From assembly GCA_002840975.1 (NCBI GenBank), contig PHDN01000003.1, positions 142,811-206,810 on the forward strand: a stretch of DNA of 64,000 nucleotides, given 5' to 3'. The stretch's first letter is position 1, and each line of letters begins with the position of its first letter. This DNA is from Bacteroidetes bacterium HGW-Bacteroidetes-16. GTDB lineage: Bacteria; Bacteroidota; Bacteroidia; Bacteroidales; F082. The notes under the pieces were generated by a model, which made no database searches, was not told where the DNA came from, and worked only from the letters and a program-made list of their open reading frames with translations. Made by a program: the position numbers and the translations under genes. Of the stretch, positions 1-7,137 are shown piece by piece.

Positions 1-308
1 ATTTCTATTTCTTTCTTAGGCGCCTTTTGGGTTTTCTTTTGAAAACCGTTTGCTAAAACAACCAATTGTCCTTGGTCAAAAAAACAGAAAATTCTAATAA
101 TGTCGCTTCCTAGTTGAACTCGGATTTAATAAAGTCCTTCCGTGTTCTCTATGTGTTTAAGATATGTTTCCGGAACTCTATGTAAGTCTTCAATCAAGTC
201 AAAAGTCCAAACAATTTTTGCTTTTACTTTTTTGTCTTATTTGGAAAAGAAGTCTTGAAAGTAGTTTTTGAAAAACAATATCTTTCTGTGTTTCTGATTT
301 TTGTCCAT
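1..308 (-). pseudogene. decayed RelE/HigB-like (Gp49 family) toxin gene, cut by window edge
   Basis: Read on the minus strand from an ATG at 308-306, one frame gives a protein that matches the Gp49/HigB branch of RelE-type toxins: KIVWTFDLIEDL, then LKHIENTEGLY, then IRVQLGSD, RIFCFFDQGQLVVLANGF and QKKTQKAPKKEIE at the edge. Family members are mRNA interferases of type II toxin-antitoxin modules. The frame is broken by two TAA codons, at 239-237 (codon 24, where a Gln is expected after Lys) and at 128-126 (codon 61, where the family has Glu in the LYEIRV motif). Each is one substitution from a sense codon (CAA or GAA), and no frameshift is needed. The 3' end, and any HTH antitoxin gene downstream of it, lie beyond base 1. 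The family call is firm; whether the stops are real or sequencing errors cannot be told here. Confidence 0.75.
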
Positions 309-588
309 TCCGTATGGTTATCGGGACAAAGTAAAATAAGTTATCCTAAAGTGAAACATAAATGGTCATTATATTTTATTGGGGTTCTCAAAATCGGATA
401 TAACTACTAACTAACATACTATTGCACTTATTTCCGCTATATGTGTTATACAAGTAGAGTTGCTATAGTTCCTTTTGGTCGTTATTTAATTAATCTCCAC
501 TCATTCACGTCCTGGTTTCACCTCAAATAAAAATTCCTTTCGCAACACACAACTTTTCAACAAATTAGTTAGTCTAATGATTGGTATA

Positions 589-619
589 TTGACATAATCA
601 GTCATTTATTCTACTTTTG
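589..619 (+). promoter_or_regulatory. Bacteroidetes-type promoter of the GWxTD gene
   Basis: A TTG at 589-591 and TACTTTTG at 612-619 are separated by 20 bases and match the Bacteroidetes -33/-7 pattern (TTG and TAnnTTTG). Transcription should begin near 625, giving a leader of about 17 bases before the ATG at 642. The rest of 309-588 is AT-rich and I see no gene in it; it also holds the upstream region of the decayed toxin. Confidence 0.6.
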
Positions 620-641
620 TAAGGTAAAAATAATCGCAACC

Positions 642-2102
642 ATGAAAACAAATTTAATTTTATCACTGGCACTTGCCCTGCTTTTTGGATCGCTATCCGG
701 CCAAAACGTGAGGGCTTACCTCAATTACGCGGCATTTAATACGCCCGACAACAATCCCTACCTCGAAACCTATTTGAATGTGGATGGGCAAAGCATTCAG
801 TATCAGCAATTGCCTAACGGAAACTGGCAAGGGCAAATTAACATACAAGTCATTTTTACGATGAATGATTCCATTGTCGATTTTGCCAAATACAATTTGT
901 TTAGTCCTGAAACCAAAGACACCATCAATCAGACGAATATGATTGATGTTCAACGTTATCCATTACCGCAGGGAAAGTACAAAATGCTCCTGACCCTGAT
1001 CGATCATTTGAGACCTGCCGATACGGTTTCAAGTATGGTTGAAATTGAAGTGGATTTCCCAACCGGGCAAATGCAGTTTTCTGATATTGAATTGCTGAGT
1101 TCGTTTAAGCAAGGTGGCTCGGGACCTATGGTGAAAAATGGCTATACGCTCACTCCCTTCGTATTTAATTATTTCCCGCAAGAGGAAAACCAATTGTCAT
1201 TTTACCTGGAGCTGTATCATAGCCTGGCAGTGTTGGGTGATCAGCCCTATTTATTGAGCTATTACATCAGGCCTTTCGAGGTGGACAAAAAGATGGATGA
1301 GTATTACAAAATGAAAAAAACCAAATCTGAGGCTGTGAATGTGGTCATGTCATCGTTTGACATTTCTCAATTACCCAGCGGGAACTATCTGTTGGTGGTT
1401 GAAGCTCGCGATCGAAATAATACGTTGTTGACACAGAAAGAGTTGTTTTTCCAGCGGCACAACCCCAACCTGGAATTTAACCTGAATAGCTTAATGGTGC
1501 TCAGTACCGAAAATTCGTTTGCCGGCCGCATCACCAATCGTGACACGCTGGTTCAATACATCAAATACCTGAACCCCATTTCCACGCAATTGGAGCAACA
1601 ATATGTCAAAACGCAGCTGAATACAGCTGATGTGGCTACCTTGCAGAAATATTTTTTAAATTTCTGGATTCAAAGAAATGAAATGAATCCCGAACTTGCC
1701 TGGCAGGAATATTTGGTTCTGGTGGATCAGGCAAACCATAATTTTAAGTCGGTTGCAATGGCCGGTTATGAAACCGACAGGGGACGGGTATATTTGCAGT
1801 ATGGTCCACCCAATGTCAAGTCGGAAAACTACAATGAACCGGCTGCCTATCCCTATGAAATATGGCAGTATTATCAACTGGGCGATCAGCATGATAAAAA
1901 GTTTGTTTTTTATTCTCACGATATGGTGACCAATGATTTTCAGTTGATTCATTCCAATGCCATTGGTGAATTAAACAATTACCGCTGGCAAACCGTCATT
2001 TATCGCCGCACCTGGGATCCCTATAGCCTGGATGATGACATGATTCCCGATACTTATGGCGGAGGGGCAACTCAAAACTATTTACAGCCTGGCAGTAGGT
2101 AG
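642..2102 (+). CDS. GWxTD domain-containing exported protein
   Basis: This 486-residue protein starts with a signal peptide (LILSLALALLFGSLSG, about residues 4-20). Its C-terminal third (about 330-450) is a GWxTD domain: the diagnostic motif reads AGYETDRGRVYLQYGPPN, with Tyr in place of the usual Trp. The domain is known from Bacteroidetes and other Gram-negative phyla but has no established biochemical role. The central part looks like beta-rich, Ig-like repeats. A promoter with a good -7 box lies 23 bases upstream. The gene stands alone, with 217 bases to the next one. The domain call is secure; function is unknown. Confidence 0.82.
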   Translation: MKTNLILSLALALLFGSLSGQNVRAYLNYAAFNTPDNNPYLETYLNVDGQSIQYQQLPNGNWQGQINIQVIFTMNDSIVDFAKYNLFSPETKDTINQTNMIDVQRYPLPQGKYKMLLTLIDHLRPADTVSSMVEIEVDFPTGQMQFSDIELLSSFKQGGSGPMVKNGYTLTPFVFNYFPQEENQLSFYLELYHSLAVLGDQPYLLSYYIRPFEVDKKMDEYYKMKKTKSEAVNVVMSSFDISQLPSGNYLLVVEARDRNNTLLTQKELFFQRHNPNLEFNLNSLMVLSTENSFAGRITNRDTLVQYIKYLNPISTQLEQQYVKTQLNTADVATLQKYFLNFWIQRNEMNPELAWQEYLVLVDQANHNFKSVAMAGYETDRGRVYLQYGPPNVKSENYNEPAAYPYEIWQYYQLGDQHDKKFVFYSHDMVTNDFQLIHSNAIGELNNYRWQTVIYRRTWDPYSLDDDMIPDTYGGGATQNYLQPGSR

Positions 2103-2319
2103 TGTCGGAGGATTGAACGTTTTCCCCGTATCTACCAGCATCATGACCGATCATGTTCTTGATTTCAATCGTCCTTTTTTCTGAATTGAGACCTCCGTTT
2201 CAAGGAATATAAGAAAGATTGCAACTGCATTTGATTTCGACGTAGTTTATTTCGATATTTGTCGGATAAAACGAGGCTATTACATGGCTACATTGGAAGA
2301 ATGATAAAAATAATCTGAA

Positions 2320-3339
2320 TTGAAGAAAGTTGCCGTTGTTATCCTGAATTATAATGGGAAGGGTTTTCTCGAAAAATTCCTGCCCGATGTGTTGATGCAT
2401 AGTGAACCGGTAGCGGATGTTTGGGTGGCTGATAATTGTTCTACAGATGGTTCTGTTGAACTGCTTAAACAGAAATTTCCTCAGGTATATCTGATTGTAA
2501 ATGAATCGAATGGTGGTTTTTCAACCGGCTATAATCAGGCGCTAAGTCAGATAAAGGCTGAATACTATATCTTATTAAATTCTGATATGGAGGTTACTCC
2601 AAATTGGATTGAACCGGTTATTCAGCTGATGGACCGGGATACAACAATTGCAGCTTGTCAGCCAAAGATAAGGTCGTATTACAACAAACCGGATTTTGAA
2701 TATGCCGGAGCCAGTGGCGGGTTTTTGGATAAGTATGGATATCCGTTTTGCAGGGGCCGGCTGTTTCAGCACCTGGAAACCGATCAGCAGCAATATGATG
2801 ACGCGATTGAAGTGTTTTGGGCAACAGGTGCGTGTTTATTTGTCCGCGCTGAAGTTTATCACCAGTTGGGTGGATTGGATGATGATTTTTTCGCTCACAT
2901 GGAAGAAATTGATTTTTGTTGGAGAGCAAAAAACAAGGGATATAAAATCATGGTCTGTCCGCAGTCAGTCGTGTTTCACATCGGTGGCGGTACTTTGCCC
3001 AAGAGTTCGGCACGTAAAACCTACCTTAATTTTAGAAACAACTTCGTGCTCTTGTACAAAAACCTGCCTGAAAACCGGTTGATGAAAGTATTTATCGCTC
3101 GTTTGTTTCTGGATGGGGCTGCTGCGCTTAAATTTTTATTACAGGGCGGCGTAAAGGATTTTGCAGCCGTTATCAGGGCTCATTTCTATTTTTATTCACA
3201 TTTCGCGTCATTGAGAAAGAAACGCAAGAACTTACCCCAAACCAAGGTGACATGCCTATACAGTGGTAACATTGCCTTTGATCATTATCTTTGGCAGAAA
3301 AAGAAGTTTACTGATTTAAATCCGGAACATTTTTCTTGA
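2320..3339 (+). CDS. family 2 glycosyltransferase (rhamnosyltransferase-like)
   Basis: This is a GT2 enzyme that transfers a sugar from a nucleotide-sugar donor, probably to a cell-surface glycan. The GT-A fold is visible from residue 1: VAVVILNYNG, VADNCSTDGS, the metal-binding LLNSDME (Asp about 89), and the EEIDFCWRAKNKGY acceptor/base region near residue 207, followed by FHIGGGTLPK. The C-terminal 90 residues are basic and hydrophobic and may sit on the inner membrane. The start is a TTG: an in-frame TAA lies three codons upstream, and family members begin exactly at this (M)KKVAVVILN sequence, so the next ATG (codon 26) would cut the fold. The acceptor sugar cannot be predicted. No other polysaccharide genes adjoin it. 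Confidence 0.88.
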   Translation: MKKVAVVILNYNGKGFLEKFLPDVLMHSEPVADVWVADNCSTDGSVELLKQKFPQVYLIVNESNGGFSTGYNQALSQIKAEYYILLNSDMEVTPNWIEPVIQLMDRDTTIAACQPKIRSYYNKPDFEYAGASGGFLDKYGYPFCRGRLFQHLETDQQQYDDAIEVFWATGACLFVRAEVYHQLGGLDDDFFAHMEEIDFCWRAKNKGYKIMVCPQSVVFHIGGGTLPKSSARKTYLNFRNNFVLLYKNLPENRLMKVFIARLFLDGAAALKFLLQGGVKDFAAVIRAHFYFYSHFASLRKKRKNLPQTKVTCLYSGNIAFDHYLWQKKKFTDLNPEHFS

Positions 3340-3345
3340 TTATTT

Positions 3346-3458
3346 CATGAGTCCGGTATAAAAATTGAAAGAACTGAATTTCAGCCACTTCCCCTTTAGG
3401 GGATCGAGGGGTAAAAGTGGCTGAAATTGTACTTTTACCTTTTTAGACAGAACTATTT
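3346..3458. repeat. nested inverted-repeat element, copy 1 (MITE-like)
   Basis: Inner arms AATTTCAGCCACTT (3377-3390) and AAGTGGCTGAAATT (3415-3428) are perfect 14-base complements around a core that reads CCCCTTTAGGGGATCGAGGG. Degenerate outer arms (about 3350-3365 and 3437-3454) resemble the terminal repeats of the copy at 63370-63570: the right one reads ACCTTTTTAGACAGAACTA. The right end runs into the last codon and stop of aroQ. No coding capacity. Three related copies occur in this window. Confidence 0.7.
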
Positions 3459-3869
3459 CATCAATTGGAAAAGTGCCAGCCGATACGATCCAAGCCCAAA
3501 ACCTGCAATCGTACCTATGCAATGAGGTGCTATGTAGGAAGTATGCCTGAAAGTTTCTCTGGAGAAAATAGGACTGATATGCACTTCAATAACAGGAATA
3601 TCAAGCGATTTAACGGCATCCCCTAAAGCGATTGAGGTGTGGGTATAGGCTCCGGCATTAAGAATAACGGCATCCACGCTTGTGTTGGCTTCCTGTAAAA
3701 AATTAATCAATTCACCCTCCACATTCGATTGTGCGTAGCTGATAACCAATCCCTGGAACTCCTCACGAAGCTTGTCCAAATAGTCATCAAAACTCACGTT
3801 CCCATAGAGCTCTATTTCCCGTTTTCCTGTCAGGTTTAAGTTTGGTCCGTTTAAAATGAGTACACGCAT
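3453..3869 (-). CDS. aroQ: type II 3-dehydroquinate dehydratase
   Basis: AroQ catalyses the third step of the shikimate pathway, 3-dehydroquinate to 3-dehydroshikimate, as a cytosolic dodecamer. At 138 residues it has the usual length. Visible motifs are LNGPNLNLTGKRE with the active-site Arg17, the catalytic Tyr22 (ELYG), QSNVEGELI, LNAGAYTHTSIAL, EVHIS with catalytic His97, and RETFRH with Arg104/Arg108. Two positions differ from the family norm: the Asn after EVHIS is Pro100, and the Pro in the KREP loop is Ile19. The stop codon lies in the end of the repeat element at 3346-3458. It has no aro neighbours, which is common in this phylum. The ATG start is fixed by the conserved N-terminus. 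Confidence 0.93.
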   Translation of the reverse strand: MRVLILNGPNLNLTGKREIELYGNVSFDDYLDKLREEFQGLVISYAQSNVEGELINFLQEANTSVDAVILNAGAYTHTSIALGDAVKSLDIPVIEVHISPIFSRETFRHTSYIAPHCIGTIAGFGLGSYRLALFQLMK

Positions 3870-3981
3870 GGCATTTCTAAGTTATTCACAAAGATAGTGC
3901 TTCCAACTTTCCGACACCAAACTAATGGTTAATTTTTAATACCCGGCTAATTGAATAAAATTGTTAATAAAATATAGTACT

Positions 3982-4017
3982 ATGTATAACATAATACATG
4001 AGTTTATATTATATTTG
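3982..4017 (+). promoter_or_regulatory. promoter and likely PadR operator
   Basis: TATATTTG at 4010-4017 is a perfect -7 box (TAnnTTTG). Just upstream, ATGTAT (3982-3987) and ATACAT (3994-3999) form an inverted repeat resembling the ATGT-spacer-ACAT sites bound by PadR proteins. Its place in the promoter spacer suggests autorepression by the PadR gene that follows. Confidence 0.5.
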
Positions 4018-4021
4018 CATC

Positions 4022-4375
4022 GTGAAAGAAGAAAGAAACTATACACAAATGCGAAAGGGTGTACTCGAAATGTGCATACTTTCAGTAATTTCAGGAAATG
4101 AGGTCTATACTTCGGATATACTGAAAACATTAAAAGATGCTGATCTGGTGGTGGTTGAGGGCACAATTTATCCCTTGTTATCCAGATTGAAAAATGAAGG
4201 TGTGCTCAGCTATAGATGGGAAGAATCGTTGTCGGGACCTCCCCGGAAATATTATCGGTTGACAGAGGTTGGAGAAAATTTGCTCGGTACCTTACGTAAT
4301 ACCTGGCTTGCACTGACCAGTTCGGTAAATCAAATAATGAATCAAAAAAAATCAACAGATGAAAACGATCATTAA
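4022..4375 (+). CDS. PadR-family transcriptional regulator
   Basis: This is a small winged-helix repressor of 117 residues from the GTG at 4022. The PadR signature covers nearly all of it: QMRKGVLEMCILSVIS, then the recognition helix region EGTIYPLLSRLKNEGVL, and the wing SGPPRKYYRLTEVGENLL. The GTG start is chosen because relatives carry a few residues before the MRKG motif. The ATG at 4049 is the alternative, and fits better with a transcription start predicted near 4023. The 3' end overlaps the PspC gene by 17 bases, so the two are translated from one message. PadR-PspC pairs are common in Bacteroidetes and suggest control of an envelope-stress protein by its upstream repressor. The ligand is unknown. 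Confidence 0.88.
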   Translation: MKEERNYTQMRKGVLEMCILSVISGNEVYTSDILKTLKDADLVVVEGTIYPLLSRLKNEGVLSYRWEESLSGPPRKYYRLTEVGENLLGTLRNTWLALTSSVNQIMNQKKSTDENDH

Positions 4376-4985
4376 TTTAAACCTCCGGGGCATTCAATTT
4401 CAAGTGGAGGAGGATGCTTACCTGAAACTAAAGCAATACCTCGATTCGATACAATCGCATTTTAAAAACAGTCGGGCATGTGACGAAATCATCAATGATA
4501 TCGAATCGCGCATCGCGGAATTGTTCCAGCAACAACTGAATAAAGAGCATCAGGTACTTTCGATTAAAGACATCGAAATCATGATGGCCATCATGGGCAA
4601 TCCGGTTGATTTTGATGAACAGGAAACGGAACATGTGGATCATAGAATTATCTATAACACCCGCCGAAAAAGGCTTTTCCGTGATATGGACCACCGGATT
4701 ATCGGCGGTGTTTGTTCTGGGTTAAGCGCCTATTTTGATGTAGACCCTACCTGGTTTCGGTTGGCCTTCGTGATAGCTACCTTATCAGGACTAAGTCCTT
4801 TTGTATATGTCATATTGTGGATTGTGGTTCCTGCTGCCCGCACCATCGCCGATAAGCTCGAAATGTACGGTGCACCGGTCAATATTTCAAACATTGAAAA
4901 AGCCATCAAGGAAGAAATGGGTGACTTACGTGATAAATTTAGTGAATATACCAATAAAGCCAAAGCTACCTTTAGACGCCGGTAG
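4359..4985 (+). CDS. PspC domain-containing membrane protein
   Basis: This 208-residue protein has a PspC domain at about residues 100-160: RLFRDMDHRIIGGVCSGLSA, then AYFDVDPTWFRLAF and a hydrophobic span (LSGLSPFVYVILWIVVPA) that crosses the inner membrane. PspC domains belong to phage-shock envelope-stress systems. The N-terminal 90 residues are charged and helical (DEIINDIESRIAELFQQQL) and are typical of the Bacteroidetes version. The C-terminus is a charged helix. It overlaps the PadR gene by 17 bases at its start, so it is almost certainly co-transcribed and coupled. Its last 14 bases overlap the 3' end of the convergent PfkB kinase gene. Confidence 0.88.
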   Translation: MKTIINLNLRGIQFQVEEDAYLKLKQYLDSIQSHFKNSRACDEIINDIESRIAELFQQQLNKEHQVLSIKDIEIMMAIMGNPVDFDEQETEHVDHRIIYNTRRKRLFRDMDHRIIGGVCSGLSAYFDVDPTWFRLAFVIATLSGLSPFVYVILWIVVPAARTIADKLEMYGAPVNISNIEKAIKEEMGDLRDKFSEYTNKAKATFRRR

Positions 4986-5880
4986 TTGACGGAATGTAAT
5001 TCTCAATCGAGCAACACACCGTGGCAGCTGTCTGGAGGCCTTTTTCAAGAATCGTTTTCAGTTGATGGAGGTTGATTTCTTGCAGGTTACCAGGATTTAT
5101 TTCTAAGGTTTGTAAGGCTGAAATCAAACCGGCATTAAACGCATCCCCGGCACCTATGGTACTAACCACTTCAACCTGAATGGCATCCATTTTTACTTCC
5201 ATGTTTTTGAACCGGGCAATGGCACCGGCTGCGCCCAGGGTCAATATGATCAGTGCATGCGCATTGATCTGAGACAAGGTCTCCAGGTATATTTCCGGTG
5301 AATTGTTTCCAAAGAGGTTGGCGCAATCCTCATCAGATGCTTTGATGATATGGGCCAGTCGAAGATTTTCGAGCATAGCGCCTACAACTTGTTGTTCTTC
5401 CAGGTGGTGTTTGTGCCGGATGTTGGGATCGTACAGCACCAAACTCCCCGCTTTTTTAGCTTCATGGATACAAGTGAAAATATCTTTTCGGATAGGAGTG
5501 GAGATGGAATAAAGTGAACCAAACAGGAGGATATCCCCGGCATGAAACACAGGGGGCAATTTTAGTTTTCTGAGTCCTGGATACGCATTTACAAACTGAT
5601 AGGATGGTTTTTTTTTCTGATCGAGAAAAGCCAAAGCCACCGAGGTGTTTTCGCCTTTATACTGTGTGATATAGTCGGTGTTTACCCCGTTTTTTTCAAG
5701 GAAATCAAGTATCATATCGGCAACCATGTTCGACCCGATTTCGCTGATGTGCATCACCGGCAGGTTCATTCTTCCAAGTGAGACGGCGGTATTTAGCATC
5801 GAACCACCGGGTTTTGCGGCCACATCGTTCAGGTTGGTGAAAATGATATCCAACAGCGATTCGCCAAGTGTATAGTTCAT
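4972..5880 (-). CDS. PfkB-family carbohydrate kinase (fructokinase-like)
   Basis: A 302-residue ribokinase/PfkB-fold kinase that phosphorylates a sugar with ATP in the cytosol. The N-terminal substrate motif (TLGESLLDIIF, then AKPGGSMLNTAVSLGRM) and the C-terminal PfkB signature with the anion hole and catalytic Asp (TIGAGDAFNAGL, about residues 240-251) are intact. The overall pattern is nearest to bacterial fructokinases, but substrate cannot be settled from sequence alone. The ATG overlaps the TGA of the upstream cupin gene (ATGA, four bases), so the two are translationally coupled. The 3' end overlaps the convergent pspC-like gene by 14 bases. Confidence 0.88.
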   Translation of the reverse strand: MNYTLGESLLDIIFTNLNDVAAKPGGSMLNTAVSLGRMNLPVMHISEIGSNMVADMILDFLEKNGVNTDYITQYKGENTSVALAFLDQKKKPSYQFVNAYPGLRKLKLPPVFHAGDILLFGSLYSISTPIRKDIFTCIHEAKKAGSLVLYDPNIRHKHHLEEQQVVGAMLENLRLAHIIKASDEDCANLFGNNSPEIYLETLSQINAHALIILTLGAAGAIARFKNMEVKMDAIQVEVVSTIGAGDAFNAGLISALQTLEINPGNLQEINLHQLKTILEKGLQTAATVCCSIENYIPSTTGV

Positions 5881-6377
5881 GATTGTTTGATAAACTGTTT
5901 GATTAATTCGATGTGCCGGGGGAACTGATTCGTTAGTTCGGTATAAGAAGCCATTTCAAAATCATGAAAATCAAAACCGGGAGCAACAGTGCAGCCTGCC
6001 AGCGTAAATTTACCCAACGAACGTGCTGCGAACCAATGTCCATGGGGAATGGTTACCTGTGGCATAAAACCTTCTTTCGGGTTTAGCCCCAATAAATTAC
6101 GTTGATAGTTACCGTCTTGATCGATCACGTGAATTTCAAGGGGGTCACCATCATAAAAATGCCAGGTTTCGTCGGATTTAATCCGGTGAAAAACAGAAAG
6201 GTCATCCATCTCAAGCAAAAAGTAGATAGCGGTTGCCATGGAACGTGCCTCAGGAAAGCGACGGGGGAGGCCCCTGTCAGGGATGTTTTCTGAGGAACGA
6301 TAAACTTCTTTAAACCAACCTCCTTCCGGGTGGTGTTGAAGTTGAAGTGTGTTAATCCAGTCGTGTGCCGTATTCAT
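5877..6377 (-). CDS. cupin of the DUF985 family
   Basis: A 166-residue single-domain cupin of the DUF985 group (plant, yeast and bacterial proteins related to sugar isomerase folds). Recognisable motifs are LQHHPEGGWFKEVYRS near the start, AIYFLLEMDDLSVFHRIKSDETWHF at the first cupin motif (quoted in part: FHRIKSDETWHFY), PHGHWFAAR at the second, and TLAGCTVAPGFDFHDFEMA near the C-terminus. Metal and substrate are not established for the family. It is coupled by a four-base overlap to the downstream sugar kinase, which fits a sugar-related role but does not prove it. The ATG start is followed directly by the conserved domain. Confidence 0.85.
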   Translation of the reverse strand: MNTAHDWINTLQLQHHPEGGWFKEVYRSSENIPDRGLPRRFPEARSMATAIYFLLEMDDLSVFHRIKSDETWHFYDGDPLEIHVIDQDGNYQRNLLGLNPKEGFMPQVTIPHGHWFAARSLGKFTLAGCTVAPGFDFHDFEMASYTELTNQFPRHIELIKQFIKQS

Positions 6378-6391
6378 TTTATTGACTTCTC

Positions 6392-7066
6392 CTATTTTTT
6401 TTGCAATTCCCTGCTTTTGCTCTCGTTAAACACATAGATCAACCGAAGGGTCAAAACTTTGTTGTATTGATCGCGTGTCCAGGTTTCTCCGGTGATGTTA
6501 TTGAATTCGCGCGTTCGGATTTTTTTCATGCTGTTTTGGTAGCGTGCCGACAATTTTAAAGGGCCTTTCAGCTTAATCCTGACATCGATGATATAGTTAA
6601 AGTCGCTTTTATCGTAGGTGTTGCTGTTAAGGGTGGTGGCTTCCACAAGTCTCCCGTGTTCCCATTCCTTTACTCCCACCAATCGTCCGTAAGAAAAACC
6701 GGCTCCGATGGTGAGCAAATCCTTATCGGTATAATGAATCAATACGGGAATTTCGGCGTAGTTTAGCCGGACTTTGTAGGCTCCTGTAATGGGTTGCCCG
6801 TCAATGGTATCGCGATATTGATTGCCCTCCCTGGCTCCTTTTTGGTTGTAAGTAACCTCGAATGAGAAATCCCAGTTTTTCCCGAAAGGGATTAAGACAC
6901 CTGCCCCAAGATTGATACCGGGTTTTTTAAAACCGACTACTTCATCTCCTTCCACCTGGGTCAGGTTAAAGCCCGCGATTGCTTCGCTCTTGATGATCTG
7001 GCCATTAACATGCGGTAAATAAGCTATAAAAAGAGCAAATACGAAAGTAGAGAAAACATTCTTCAT
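6392..7066 (-). CDS. small outer-membrane beta-barrel protein (PorT/OMP_b-brl type)
   Basis: A 224-residue exported protein with a signal peptide (VFSTFVFALFIAYLPHVNGQ, about residues 3-23). The mature part has the alternating hydrophobic/polar strands and glycine turns of the eight- to ten-stranded barrels grouped in the outer-membrane beta-barrel family PF13568, for example NLGAGVLIPFGKNWDFSFEV and GAGFSYGRLVGV. The last strand ends near LTLRLIYVF followed by a charged tail, longer than usual for a barrel. It lies 14 bases upstream of the cupin-kinase pair on the same strand and has its own promoter, so the three may form one operon. Cargo or partner unknown. Confidence 0.75.
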   Translation of the reverse strand: MKNVFSTFVFALFIAYLPHVNGQIIKSEAIAGFNLTQVEGDEVVGFKKPGINLGAGVLIPFGKNWDFSFEVTYNQKGAREGNQYRDTIDGQPITGAYKVRLNYAEIPVLIHYTDKDLLTIGAGFSYGRLVGVKEWEHGRLVEATTLNSNTYDKSDFNYIIDVRIKLKGPLKLSARYQNSMKKIRTREFNNITGETWTRDQYNKVLTLRLIYVFNESKSRELQKK

Positions 7067-7091
7067 GTGATGGCTGGTTTTTTTACGAACG

Positions 7092-7099
7092 CAAAATTA
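7092..7099 (-). promoter_or_regulatory. -7 promoter box of the outer-membrane barrel gene
   Basis: Read on the minus strand, 7099-7092 is TAATTTTG, a perfect TAnnTTTG box. Transcription should start near 7086, about 20 bases before the ATG at 7066. No convincing -33 TTG is seen. Confidence 0.5.
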
Positions 7100-7137
7100 G
7101 CGGATTAATTGCTTAAAACCGCTGTTTTGTAAGGGTC

